A stretch of 46,946 nt of DNA, from contig NZ_JANWVH010000014.1 of the NCBI RefSeq assembly GCF_025056915.1, positions 1-46,946 of the forward strand, read 5' to 3'. This DNA is from Meiothermus sp. Its GTDB lineage: Bacteria > Deinococcota > Deinococci > Deinococcales > Thermaceae. Position 1 is the first letter of the stretch, and every line of letters starts with the position of its first letter. Shown here piece by piece: positions 26,385 through 35,282 of this stretch. Position numbers and translations under genes: made by a program. The notes beneath the pieces are model-generated. The model was not told where the DNA came from. It worked only from the letters and a program-made list of their open reading frames with translations, and did not search any database.

Positions 26385-27779
26385 TCAGGCTTGCCCACCC
26401 ACCACAATCTCCGAAATGAGCAGGTGGGGCTGGCCCACCTCCACCGGCAGGCTGCCCGAAAGCGAGCCGCACATGCCGGGGCCCATCTCGAGGTCGTCGG
26501 AGACGGCCACAATGCGCTGGATGCTCTCGGGGCCCTTGCCCACCAGCATGGCCCCCCGCACCGGCTCCTCGAGGCGCCCGTGGCGGATGATGTAGCCTTC
26601 CTTGACGGCAAAGTTGTACTCCCCCGAGCCGGGCCGCACCTGCCCCCCGCCCATGTCGGCGGCATACAGGCCATACTCGATGCCCTCGAAGAGTTTTTCC
26701 TTGGGGGTGCTGCCGGGGGCAATGAAGGTGTTGCGCATCCGGCTGGTGGGGGCAAAGGTGTAGTCCTGGCGGCGGCCCGAGCCGGTGGGCCGGTAGCCGG
26801 TGAGCAGGCTGCCGAGCCGGTCTACCATGTAGCTTTTCAGCACCCCGTTCTCGATCAGAACGGTGCGCTCGGTGGCCTGGCCCTCGTCGTCGAACTCCTG
26901 CGAGCCCCAGCCGTGGGGGGTGGTGCCGTCGTCAATGTAGGTGACCACCTCGGAGGCCACTTTCTCGCCAAGCTTGTCGGAGAGCACGCTGGCCTTTTTG
27001 GCGACCGAGGTGGTCTCCAGGAGGTGCCCCAAGGCCTCGTGGAAAATCACCCCGCCGAAGCCGCTGCCAATGACCACCGGCATGGTGCCGGCGGGGGCGG
27101 GCTTGGCCCGCAGGTTGGTCAGGGCCTGCAGGCCCGCTTTGCGCCCAACCTCGGCGGGGGGGTAGCGGTCGAAGAGCTCGAGGCCCACCGAGAGCCCCGG
27201 CCCCACCACCCCGGTCTGCATTCCGCTCTCGTCCTGAGCGATGGCGGTCACATACAGGCGCGTGCGCACCCGACGGTCCTCGGCCCAGGTTCCTTCGCTC
27301 GTAGCCACCAGGACTTCCTGCTCCCACTCCATCAGGTCGCTTTGCACCTGCTTGATCTGGGGCCCCACCCGCGCCCCGGCCTCGGCCTCGCGGATGCGCT
27401 CCAGGCGGTAACGCTTGTCCCGTGCCGTAAAGGGAATCTCGGGGGCGTGCAGGCCTTGCGCGGTGGCCTTGCGAAAGTCAAGCCCGCCCCGGCCCCGCTC
27501 ATCCACCTGCCCGGCGCTGCCCTTGAGCCTGACCAGGGTGTCGGTGAGCTCGAGCAAGCTCTCGGGGCTCAGGTCGTTGGTGTAGGCGTAGACCACCTCG
27601 GTTCCATAGAACAAGCGCAGCCCGGCGCCATACTCGAGGCCGCTGGTGGCCTCCTTCACCTCGCCCGACAGCACCCGCAAGGCCCGCCGCCGCCAGCGTT
27701 CCACATACAACTCCGCAAAGTCGGCCCCACCCACGCGGGCCTTCTGCAACACGTCGCCGACCAACGCTTCTGCTAGCAC
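26385..27779 (-). CDS. tldD: TldD metalloprotease subunit
   Basis: Catalytic zinc protease subunit, 464 aa. The metal motif HEALGH (H247, E248, H252; HExxxH) is intact, and a C-terminal conserved Cys lies in GPGMCGSLSGSLPV. Other family signatures: EYGAGLRLFYG, FDDEGQATERTVLIENGVL, RPTGSGRRQDY. GTG start set by AAGGAGG. The next gene, 48 bp downstream, encodes the partner TldE, and the two form one operon. The pair threads unfolded peptides into a closed chamber in the known E. coli structure. Confidence 0.95.
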   Translation of the reverse strand: MLAEALVGDVLQKARVGGADFAELYVERWRRRALRVLSGEVKEATSGLEYGAGLRLFYGTEVVYAYTNDLSPESLLELTDTLVRLKGSAGQVDERGRGGLDFRKATAQGLHAPEIPFTARDKRYRLERIREAEAGARVGPQIKQVQSDLMEWEQEVLVATSEGTWAEDRRVRTRLYVTAIAQDESGMQTGVVGPGLSVGLELFDRYPPAEVGRKAGLQALTNLRAKPAPAGTMPVVIGSGFGGVIFHEALGHLLETTSVAKKASVLSDKLGEKVASEVVTYIDDGTTPHGWGSQEFDDEGQATERTVLIENGVLKSYMVDRLGSLLTGYRPTGSGRRQDYTFAPTSRMRNTFIAPGSTPKEKLFEGIEYGLYAADMGGGQVRPGSGEYNFAVKEGYIIRHGRLEEPVRGAMLVGKGPESIQRIVAVSDDLEMGPGMCGSLSGSLPVEVGQPHLLISEIVVGGQA

Positions 27780-28012
27780 AAGACCTCCTTCTAACCCTGC
27801 CAGCCTACCAGGATTCCGCCCACCCCATACCCAACTTGAATTGCATTTTGCACGACCCGGCCTGATTGCAAATCAGCACGACTGGCACTGGAGCATTCCC
27901 AATAGTTTTCCCAAACCCCGACTCAACTCTGTGCACACCGCCAAACCCAGGTCACAGGCCCCTCGCCCAGCCCTCATCCTTTGCTCGTGGGCAGCCTTAA
28001 ACTAGAGCTGTT

Positions 28013-29230
28013 TTGAAGGGGCCCCTTGTTCTTCTGTTGCTTCTGGCGCTGCTCTTGGGCAGCGGGGTCTGGGGTCAAAGCCTGCCCCCCATTCGCATTG
28101 GCGACCAGCCGGGGTTTGCACGGGTGGTACTCGACCTGCCCAAAAACACCCCCTACACCATCGAGCCGCTCGGGGCTGCCCTGCGGGTGACCTTACCGGG
28201 ACAGACCCTCACGCCCGGCCTGCACTTCGTGAGCCTGCCCGAGCTGGCAGGCTATGTGCTGGAACAGCATGAAGACAAGGCGGTGCTGATTTTGCTCACG
28301 CCTCAGGGGGTCACGCCCCGCTCCGGGTACAAGACCATGACCCTGGCCGCCCTGGAAGGGGATGGGCAGCGGTTGGTGATTGACCTCTCGGGGGCCTTTG
28401 TGGATACGAGTCCGCTCTCCTCCCCACCCGGTTTTCGCTTTATAAAGGCCCAGGGGCGGCGCTTTTCGGTGGTGCTGGACGCCGGGCACGGCGGCCCCGA
28501 CCCAGGGGCCATGGGGCCGGTGGCCGAGAAATGGGTGAACCTCGAGGTGGCCCTGCGGGTGCGCCGCCTGCTGCAAGAGGCCGGGGTCGAGGTTACGCTA
28601 ACCCGCGAAAGCGATACCGCCTTTTCTCCCGACAAGCGCACCGACCTGACTCAGCGCATAGCCCTGGCCGAGGGCAAACAGATCTTTGTTTCCATTCACG
28701 CCAACGCCACCGTACCGGCCCGGGCCGATGGTTGGTGCGGCCTCGAGGTCTACTACTTTGGCCCCACGGGCGCCCGCCCTTTTTTTCCACCCCCGGCCCC
28801 CCTCACCCCCCCGCCCGTGGCCGTCACCCCCAGTCCGCTGGATATCCTGGCTGCTGCAACCCAGCCAGGCACCCTCGACCCCGGCGCCCAGCCCAGCCCC
28901 GAGGACGTAAACCCCATCCCGCCCCAGAGTCTGCCCAGCCCCACCCCCCAGATGAACTCGGCCCGCCGCATGGAACTCTCGCGCACCCTGGCTGCGCGGG
29001 TGCTCTCGTACATGCTGGGGGCCACTGCCGCCGTCAACCGAGGGGTGCGCAGCGCCGATTTCTTCGTCATCCGCTACGCCAGCGTCCCGGCCATCCTGGT
29101 GGAGATGGGCTACCTGAGCCATCCCATAGAGGGGCAGAACCTGCGCGATGCGAACTATTTAGACCGCATCAGCTACGGCATCGCGCGGGGGGTGCTGGAG
29201 TATCTGGAAAACGACCATCCGCTCGAGTAG
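28013..29230 (+). CDS. N-acetylmuramoyl-L-alanine amidase with AMIN-like N-terminus
   Basis: Cell-wall hydrolase cutting between MurNAc and L-Ala, exported. Signal peptide at 1-21 (LVLLLLLALLLGSGVWG). An AMIN-like beta domain follows (about 25-130). The Amidase_3 domain runs 152-400 with zinc ligands H159 (VVLDAGHGG), E178 (NLEVAL) and H229 (SIHANA), and catalytic E364 (VEMGYLSH). An insertion at about 252-312 is very rich in Pro and Ala (PPPAPLTPPP, PSPTPQ) and probably forms a flexible loop over the domain. It starts with TTG; TAAACT lies 9 nt upstream and there is no clear Shine-Dalgarno site. Confidence 0.92.
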   Translation: MKGPLVLLLLLALLLGSGVWGQSLPPIRIGDQPGFARVVLDLPKNTPYTIEPLGAALRVTLPGQTLTPGLHFVSLPELAGYVLEQHEDKAVLILLTPQGVTPRSGYKTMTLAALEGDGQRLVIDLSGAFVDTSPLSSPPGFRFIKAQGRRFSVVLDAGHGGPDPGAMGPVAEKWVNLEVALRVRRLLQEAGVEVTLTRESDTAFSPDKRTDLTQRIALAEGKQIFVSIHANATVPARADGWCGLEVYYFGPTGARPFFPPPAPLTPPPVAVTPSPLDILAAATQPGTLDPGAQPSPEDVNPIPPQSLPSPTPQMNSARRMELSRTLAARVLSYMLGATAAVNRGVRSADFFVIRYASVPAILVEMGYLSHPIEGQNLRDANYLDRISYGIARGVLEYLENDHPLE

Positions 29231-29378
29231 CCCCCCCTAGCCCCTCAGGGCAGCCTTAACTAAGCAATATCAGGAGCGGCTCTGACATCCTCCACACCTG
29301 CCCTGCACCCCTTCCTGGGCTGTTGTTGGCAAATCGTTACGCGAACCCTCCCGCTTGGTTTCTGTTACCCTACTCGGC

Positions 29379-30341
29379 ATGGAGTTTGTGATTAACCTGT
29401 TGCTGATTGCCGCCGGCATCGTGCTTCTGTACTTTGGGGGCGAAGCGCTGGTGAGAAACGCGGTGGTGCTGGCCCGCAGTTGGGGCATCAGCACCATGGT
29501 GGTGGGCCTCACGGTGGTGGCCTTCGGCACCAGCAGCCCTGAGCTGGCGGCCAGTCTGGCGGCGGCCCTCTCGGGCAGTCCGGCCATCGCCATCGGGAAC
29601 GTGGTGGGTTCCAACATCCTGAACATCCTGTTCATTCTGGGCCTCACCGCCCTGATAGCCCCCATCCGGGCCCAGGCCCAGTTCATCAAGCGCGAGGTGC
29701 CCATCATGATCGGGGCGGCCTTGCTGCTGTTTGTATTTCTTAACTTTGACCAGCAGATAAGCCGCCTCGAGGGGCTCTTATCGGTGGCCTTGCTGGGCCT
29801 GTATATCTGGTTTTTGTACAAGAGCAGCACAGGCGAAAGCACCGAGGTGCAGGGCGAGTTCGACCAGGAATATGGCAAACCCATTCAAGCGGGCTGGCCA
29901 ACCTACGCAGGGGTGGTGTTGGGGCTGGTGCTCCTGGGGGTGGGGGCCCGCCTCCTGACCATCGGGGCGGTGGAGCTGGCCCGGGCCTTTGGGGTTCCGG
30001 AGCTTGTGATTGGTCTGACCATCGTGGCCCTGGGCACCAGCCTCCCGGAGGTGGCCGCCTCCCTCATGGCAGCCCTGCGCCGCGAACCGGACATCGCCCT
30101 GGGCAACATCGTGGGCTCCAACATTTTCAATATTCTGGGCATTCTGGGCATTACGGCCCTGGTACAGCCCATTGGCCTGCCCTGGGAGAGCATCGTGCGT
30201 GACCTGTGGGTCATGCTCGGGGCCAGCGTCCTCTTGTGGCCTTTTCTGGTCACCGGGTTCCGGCTGGGCCGGCGCGAGGGGGGCCTTTTTCTGGGGTTGT
30301 ACGGGGTCTATGTAGCCCTTCTCATCCGAACCGCCAGCTAA
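29379..30341 (+). CDS. Ca2+/cation antiporter (CaCA family), second copy
   Basis: A 320-aa Na+/Ca2+-exchanger-like membrane protein with two alpha repeats: VAFGTSSPELAASL … GNVVGSNILNILF, and VALGTSLPEVAASL … GNIVGSNIFNILGI. Its text is closer to the YrbG/CaxA type than that of the paralogue at 11309, and the first repeat has SSPE rather than SLPE. The start at ATG 29379 (MEFVINLLLIAAG) is preferred because TACCCT lies 7 nt upstream, pointing to a leaderless mRNA. It overlaps the convergent holA gene by 4 bp. Confidence 0.92.
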   Translation: MEFVINLLLIAAGIVLLYFGGEALVRNAVVLARSWGISTMVVGLTVVAFGTSSPELAASLAAALSGSPAIAIGNVVGSNILNILFILGLTALIAPIRAQAQFIKREVPIMIGAALLLFVFLNFDQQISRLEGLLSVALLGLYIWFLYKSSTGESTEVQGEFDQEYGKPIQAGWPTYAGVVLGLVLLGVGARLLTIGAVELARAFGVPELVIGLTIVALGTSLPEVAASLMAALRREPDIALGNIVGSNIFNILGILGITALVQPIGLPWESIVRDLWVMLGASVLLWPFLVTGFRLGRREGGLFLGLYGVYVALLIRTAS

Positions 30342-31276
30342 GGCGCAACTAGCTGGTGCATGCGGGCCAGCAGGGCAAGGGCCCGTTCCAGCGCCAGGCG
30401 CATCTCCCGTCCGGTTTTGGCTGCCATTTCGGCCTCTATCAGTATCTCCAGGGCCTGGGCGATGGCCTCCCCGGTCATTTTCTTGGCAAGCAGCAGGGTT
30501 TGTTTGGCCGCGTAGGGGTGCATGCCCAGGGCGCTGGCTGCCATCCCCTCCCCCATCATGGGGTCGTCCTGCAACAGCGCCCAGGCTTTGGCCACCCGCA
30601 CATACTGCCAGGACAGGGCACCTAAAATCCGCAGGGGGTCTTCACCCCGCTCGAGGAGTTCGCGGGCATACTTGAAAGCCTGGGTGGCCTTGCCCTCGGT
30701 GGTCGAACGCACCAGATCGAAGCCGGAAATGGGGGTGTCCAGGGCTGCCAGGGCCTGCACTTTCTCGAGGGTCATGGGTGGAGAGGCCAGGCTGAGTTTT
30801 TGCAGTTCCTGGTCGAGGGCTTCCAGACCCAGGGCGGGGTTTTCGGCGCTGCCCTTGCCCCCGACCAGACCCGCCAGATACGACGCGATGGCCCCTGGCA
30901 ACTTGAGGTCGTAGTGGCGGGCGCGGTTGACGACCCAGTGGGTCATCTCCTTGGGGCCGGGGGTGGGGTGGTCACGCTTCTGGGCCCTGTCGGCATACCA
31001 CTTGCTGCGGGCTGCCGTGGGGCGGGGGTCGAGCAACAACACCACGGCATCTGCTGGGAGCCCTTCCAGCACTTCCCTGAGGGGTTTCCAGTCGGCCTCG
31101 GTCAGGTCGCGCAGGTCCACCAGGGCCCCGCCGGGGCCAAAAAGCCCCCCTTGAGCCTCCTGGGCCACCAGAATGGGCTCCGGGGGCATCAAGTGGGGGG
31201 CCAGGCCCTGCAAACGGGCCTCTTGCAGCAGGGCTTCGCGGGCCAGAAAGCTGTCGCCGGTAAAAACCTGAATCAT
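30338..31276 (-). CDS. holA: DNA polymerase III subunit delta
   Basis: Delta subunit of the clamp loader, which opens the beta sliding clamp. 312 aa from ATG 31276 (MIQVFTGDSFLAREALL), matching the family's N terminus (…xGDdxyli.ea). Later features: LPADAVVLLLDPRPTAARSKWY, domain II helices with SYLAGLVGGKGS, and the C-terminal collar ILGALSWQYVRVAKAWALL. The ORF extends upstream of this ATG, but that part is Pro/Arg-rich and unlike the family. TATCCT lies 10 nt before the ATG. Confidence 0.9.
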   Translation of the reverse strand: MIQVFTGDSFLAREALLQEARLQGLAPHLMPPEPILVAQEAQGGLFGPGGALVDLRDLTEADWKPLREVLEGLPADAVVLLLDPRPTAARSKWYADRAQKRDHPTPGPKEMTHWVVNRARHYDLKLPGAIASYLAGLVGGKGSAENPALGLEALDQELQKLSLASPPMTLEKVQALAALDTPISGFDLVRSTTEGKATQAFKYARELLERGEDPLRILGALSWQYVRVAKAWALLQDDPMMGEGMAASALGMHPYAAKQTLLLAKKMTGEAIAQALEILIEAEMAAKTGREMRLALERALALLARMHQLVAP

Positions 31277-31506
31277 GTCCAGGGGCAGGATACCAGAGGG
31301 AGGGCGCAGGGGTTGGGGGGTGCAAAAAAGGCCTGGCTCTGCTGGCACCAGCCAACCGGGGTTCTCCGACCTGCGAGGGGTCAACTCCTTTTTCTCAGAC
31401 TCATCGCACCTCCCACCCTTACGCCTCACAAAGTGATCGCGCTAAAGCGTAGTCATGTACCCGGCGCAGCAAAAACCGCTGCATCGGGTATTCGTGGGAA
31501 GCGCTC

Positions 31507-31866
31507 TCAAACCACAGCCTCGAGCGCCGTCGGTTCCGGTGTGGGCTCGAGCGGCGCCCGTGATTCATCCGAAGGGCCAGGTTTATGCCCGTGCTTATCG
31601 GACTTTTCAGCCTCCGGTTTGACCCCCTGGGTGCTGGCGTACTCCCACCAAAGCTGCAAAAGCTGGGGCTCGAGGTCGGCCACCATCCCTTGCAGGCGGG
31701 TCAGCTCGTTGCGGGCAAAGCCGCTATTGACGACCACACCCACCGGCTGGAGGGTGAACTTGGCCCAGGTGTCCCCGTCGCGGGTCACGAAGATGTGCGG
31801 TTTTTCCTGGGCGCTGCCCGACTTGACATAGAAGCGAAAACCACCCCGGCGCATGAGCGTCAACAT
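31507..31866 (-). CDS. DUF4160-like protein with charged tail
   Basis: A 119-aa protein. Residues about 8-75 match the DUF4160 pattern: GGFRFYVKSGSAQEKPHIFVTRDG, WAKFTLQPV, then LQGMVADLEPQLLQLWWEY. Canonical family members are about 80-90 aa and often pair with a DUF2442 protein; none is next to this one. The last ~45 residues are a disordered Pro/Glu/Lys tail (AEKSDKHGHKPGPSDESRAP). The function is unknown; some relatives occur in toxin-antitoxin-like pairs, which I do not see here. TAAACT lies exactly 6 nt before the ATG, with no Shine-Dalgarno site. Confidence 0.75.
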   Translation of the reverse strand: MLTLMRRGGFRFYVKSGSAQEKPHIFVTRDGDTWAKFTLQPVGVVVNSGFARNELTRLQGMVADLEPQLLQLWWEYASTQGVKPEAEKSDKHGHKPGPSDESRAPLEPTPEPTALEAVV

Positions 31867-31992
31867 GCTTAAAGTTTAGCCAACCCTGCTCGAGGTTCTC
31901 GTGTTTCTGACCATCCCGGGCATTGCGCGAACAACCATGCTGCCCTGCCGGCCCACCCAAGCCCCCGCATTTTTCGTATAGATTGAACCCAG

Positions 31993-32712
31993 ATGGACGA
32001 CCGTCTGCGGCTCCTGATTGCAGTGGCCCTGCTGGGGAGCTTTGCGCTTTTTAGCTGGCGCGGCCTGGGCGAGGCGTTTCGGGAGCGCGGGCGCTACACC
32101 GATGCCCTGGGGCTGATACCCGCCGCCGCCACCCCCTTGCGCTTCGCCGTGCCCTCGCTGCGCGAGCTTGCGGTGCGCTACCACCTCGAACCCACCCAGG
32201 CCACCTGCGCCCTGTGTCATATTGGTCGGGAGAGCACAAGGCAACTCAATCCTTTTGGCCGAGACTATCAGACCATCGTGCGCCGGATGCTGGACGAAAC
32301 TGTGGCCGCCGACAGCCCCGAAGCCCGCAGCATCTTTCAGCTCAATGTGGCCCAGATTCGCCAGGCCCTTCGGGAGGTCACCCAGGATGGGCTCGACTCC
32401 GACGACGACGGGTTTGACAACGACCTCGAGTTGCTCTTTGGTTTCAGGCCGGGTGAGGCCGAGTCCAGGCCCAACCTGAAGCCGGAGACCTTATTGGACT
32501 ACCGGGCTCGCTTACGTGGGCTGGCCCGGGAAGGGCGACTCGAAACCTTGCTTCGCTCGGGTGTCCGGGTCGGGCAGGATGAACTGCCGGCACGCGGAAC
32601 TGATTTGGTCTCGAAGAGCAGTGTCCTGGCTTACTGGGGCTTCACCCCAGACCAGACCCCCCTGGTGCGGCTGGAGCGGCTGGCCCTCTACAAAGCGGCG
32701 CTCCATCAATAA
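31993..32712 (+). CDS. Exported one-heme cytochrome c-like protein with Asp-rich Ca2+-binding motif
   Basis: 239 aa. A hydrophobic N-terminal segment (LLIAVALLGSFALFSW, residues 7-22) is a signal anchor. The single heme-c motif is C72-A-L-C75-H76, followed by RQLNPFGRDYQ. Residues about 132-145 (DGLDSDDDGFDNDLE) look like a thrombospondin type 3/EF-hand Ca2+ loop. The combination of C-x2-C-H, NPFG and a DxDxDG motif occurs in uncharacterised extracytoplasmic cytochromes of several phyla; I know no assigned reaction. TATAGA lies 10 nt before the ATG. A bidirectional terminator follows. Confidence 0.7.
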   Translation: MDDRLRLLIAVALLGSFALFSWRGLGEAFRERGRYTDALGLIPAAATPLRFAVPSLRELAVRYHLEPTQATCALCHIGRESTRQLNPFGRDYQTIVRRMLDETVAADSPEARSIFQLNVAQIRQALREVTQDGLDSDDDGFDNDLELLFGFRPGEAESRPNLKPETLLDYRARLRGLAREGRLETLLRSGVRVGQDELPARGTDLVSKSSVLAYWGFTPDQTPLVRLERLALYKAALHQ

Positions 32713-32715
32713 ACC

Positions 32716-32736
32716 ACCCCCCAGTAATGGGGGGGT
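32716..32736. terminator. Bidirectional terminator between convergent genes
   Basis: Stem ACCCCCC, loop AGTAAT, GGGGGGT. It sits between the stops of the cytochrome-like gene (32712) and the TRAP permease (32762). On the minus strand it is followed by GGTTTATT; on the plus strand the tract is poor, so it serves the minus strand better. Confidence 0.65.
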
Positions 32737-32761
32737 AGAAAAGAACCTGACTCAGCGAAGG

Positions 32762-35125
32762 CTAGTCCGCCGCCTGAGGCTGGGGTGTGCGGGTGCTTTC
32801 GCCGCGCAGGAAGAAGAAGAGCCCCAGCACGAAGGGGATGAAGGGCATCCAGAGGTTGGGGTAGGGATAGAACAGGGCGATGGCCAGCAGCCCCATCACC
32901 CAGCTTTCCCAGCGCTGCAAGGGCCGGCGGGTGTACCCCACCGTGGCGGCGGCCAGAAAGACAATGGCTGTACCGGTGAAGAAGAAGCGCTCGAGGATGA
33001 TCAACCAGCCCTCAATCCCCGGCACGTTCTGCACAATCGGCAGAATCAGCAAGCCGGTTCCGGTGAAGGAGAGCAGGAAGAAGAAGCCGATGATGTACTT
33101 GGCCAGCGCCACCCGCGCCGCATAAACCCCGGTCAGGATGGGGTTGGTCTTGAACACCGAGGCCGCGGCATAACCCGAGAGGGCCACCGGGGGGGTCACA
33201 TCGGCCAGCACCGCGTAGTAGAAGAGGAACATGTGGGTCGCCAGCGTCGCGGCCAGCACCGCCTGCTGGGGCTCGAGGCCATACCCCTGGAAGTTAGCGG
33301 CGGCAATCTTGATGATGGCGGGTGCGGTCAGCGAGGCGGTAAGCACGTAGGTCGCCGTGGGCGGCACCCCCATTCCCAGAATCAGGCTGAAGACGGCGGT
33401 GACCAGGGTCGCCAGCAGCAGGCTTTCGCCCGAAACCTGCCCCAGGAACAACGAGAACTTGGAAGGCAGGCCGGTAATCACCATCATGCCGAAAATCAGG
33501 TTGGCGGCCACAATCGCCGAGCCGATGGGAATGAGCTGGCGGAAGCCCTCGGCCAGCCCCAGGGCAATCGGCTCAATGGCCCCCCGCAGCCTGCCGCTGG
33601 CCCAGGCCGGATAAACAAAGGTGCCCAGCAACAGCCCCAGCACAGCTAGGGTAATGGGCAGAACCGGTATTTTCCCCAGTTCCCAGCCTGCCAGCACCGG
33701 CAAAAAAGCCCCCAGCAAAGCCAGCCCGATGCCCAGGGGCAGCCCCAGTTTGTAGGCTGGACTCCGCATGGCCTCGGCCAGGGGGGCAGGCCGCAAGGTG
33801 GGGTCGAGGTAGCAGACCAGGATAAAGGCCAAGGAAGCCAGGTAGACCGCGGTCGAGACCTCGGTGCCCAAGAAGAGCATCACCACAATCAGGATGATGG
33901 GGATAAAGATGGTGCTGTAGCGCAGGGCATAGCTCCGCCGCAGGGTTTCGTCGCCCCCCACCGGAGGCAGCTTGGCCTTGCGGGCATAGAACTCGTTGAA
34001 GGTCAGAATCCCCGCCAGATACAAAAGCATGGGCCCGATGGCCATGATGACCACCCACAGATAGCTAATCTGCAGGATTTCCACCATCACAAAGGCAATC
34101 GAGCCCAGCACCGGCGGGGTGATGAGGGCAATGGTGCCCGCAGTGGCCACCAGACCCGCCGCAATCATCTTGTCGTAGTTGGCTTTTTCGTAAAGGGGTT
34201 TGGTCAGGGTGGCCACAAACTGCGTATCCGCCGCCCCCGAGCCGCTAAACATACCCATGAAGACCGAGGCGATGCCGGTCACCCGTCCGGGGGTCTGCGG
34301 GGTGCGGCCCACCAGGGAAAGGGCGATGTTGGCCACCACTCGCCCCAGCCCCAGCGCCCCTATCAGCCCCGAGAGGATGGTGAAGTAGACCAGGTACTTG
34401 GCCGAGACCCCGGTAATAAGGCCGTAGATGCCCGCTTCGGTCTCGTTGTAGGTTTTGCCCAGAATCAGGTCGATTCCGTTTTTGGCGCCCCGGAAGGTGC
34501 CCGGTACGTACTGGCCATACATGTTGTAGGCCAGGAAAATCAGCACCAGCGAGGGCATGATGGGGCCCAGCAAGCGAGAAACCAGCCCCAGCACCAGGAT
34601 AATGATGCTGAAGGACATGGCCATATCCCAGCCCGCCGGAATCACCGCCCGGTTGACCAGCTCCTCGTAGTAGCGCACCTGGTAAGCCCAGGGCGCAATG
34701 GCCAGCAAGGCAGCGGCGATGTCAGTATAGCGGCGCAACTGGGGCCACAAAGCCGGTAGCACGGCCAGCGCCCAGGCCAGGGTTCCCATCAGCTTGCCAG
34801 CCAGCGGGATGTCCACCCCTGGCACGTTGGGCACCCAGAAGGTATAGAGGAAAGGCAGGGTCAGGGCTGCAAAAACCCACGCACCGATGGTTCGCCTGGT
34901 GGCCGGAAGGCGAGAGGTGATGAGATAACCTGCAACCAGGAGCAGCAAAACGTGGGTAGCCCGGCGAAGCTGAACCTGGTCCAGGATGCTAAAATCCCAG
35001 CGGCTCAGGGGAGTAAAAGGGTGTACCACCAGATACAGGCTGAAAAGGGCCGCTACGAGCAGAATAATCCAGATGACGCGCCCCATCCGGGTGGTTCTAC
35101 CCGCGCTATCCTGAGGTATTTCCAT
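32762..35125 (-). CDS. TRAP transporter fused permease, TAXI type
   Basis: Fused small and large membrane subunits of a tripartite ATP-independent importer, 787 aa, with about 18-20 membrane segments; driven by an ion gradient rather than ATP. The N-terminal ~170 aa correspond to the small (Q) part. The large (M) part has the hallmarks MGMFSGSGAADTQFVATLTKP, GTIALITPPVLGSIAFVM and LGMGVPPTATYVLTASLTAP. The paired receptor gene lies 157 bp upstream, with a terminator between them. TAXI systems import dicarboxylates or glutamate-like acids in the few cases studied; the substrate here is unknown. Confidence 0.93.
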   Translation of the reverse strand: MEIPQDSAGRTTRMGRVIWIILLVAALFSLYLVVHPFTPLSRWDFSILDQVQLRRATHVLLLLVAGYLITSRLPATRRTIGAWVFAALTLPFLYTFWVPNVPGVDIPLAGKLMGTLAWALAVLPALWPQLRRYTDIAAALLAIAPWAYQVRYYEELVNRAVIPAGWDMAMSFSIIILVLGLVSRLLGPIMPSLVLIFLAYNMYGQYVPGTFRGAKNGIDLILGKTYNETEAGIYGLITGVSAKYLVYFTILSGLIGALGLGRVVANIALSLVGRTPQTPGRVTGIASVFMGMFSGSGAADTQFVATLTKPLYEKANYDKMIAAGLVATAGTIALITPPVLGSIAFVMVEILQISYLWVVIMAIGPMLLYLAGILTFNEFYARKAKLPPVGGDETLRRSYALRYSTIFIPIILIVVMLFLGTEVSTAVYLASLAFILVCYLDPTLRPAPLAEAMRSPAYKLGLPLGIGLALLGAFLPVLAGWELGKIPVLPITLAVLGLLLGTFVYPAWASGRLRGAIEPIALGLAEGFRQLIPIGSAIVAANLIFGMMVITGLPSKFSLFLGQVSGESLLLATLVTAVFSLILGMGVPPTATYVLTASLTAPAIIKIAAANFQGYGLEPQQAVLAATLATHMFLFYYAVLADVTPPVALSGYAAASVFKTNPILTGVYAARVALAKYIIGFFFLLSFTGTGLLILPIVQNVPGIEGWLIILERFFFTGTAIVFLAAATVGYTRRPLQRWESWVMGLLAIALFYPYPNLWMPFIPFVLGLFFFLRGESTRTPQPQAAD

Positions 35126-35230
35126 AAGACCTCCTCAAAACAGGCACCTGAACACCTCGCGGTATTGGTTCCAGTTTAGAACCTCTGCGAACACCACACA
35201 GCCCAGAGGCAAAAGCCTTTTTCGAGTCAG

Positions 35231-35264
35231 CAAAAAGCTCCCCCACCCGGGTTGAGGGAGCTTT
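35231..35264 (-). terminator. Terminator between TAXI receptor and permease genes
   Basis: On the minus strand AAAGCTCCC (35264-35256), a 13-nt loop, GGGAGCTTTTTG. Placed after the receptor gene, it probably makes receptor mRNA more abundant than permease mRNA through partial readthrough, as is common for binding-protein transporters. Confidence 0.8.
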
Positions 35265-35282
35265 GGACGTGGCTTTCAAGGT

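Noticed and set aside
31277-31429. N-terminal extension of holA beginning at 31429
   Set aside because: Pro/Arg-rich text unlike the delta subunit; the family start fits ATG 31276, with a -10 box just upstream.
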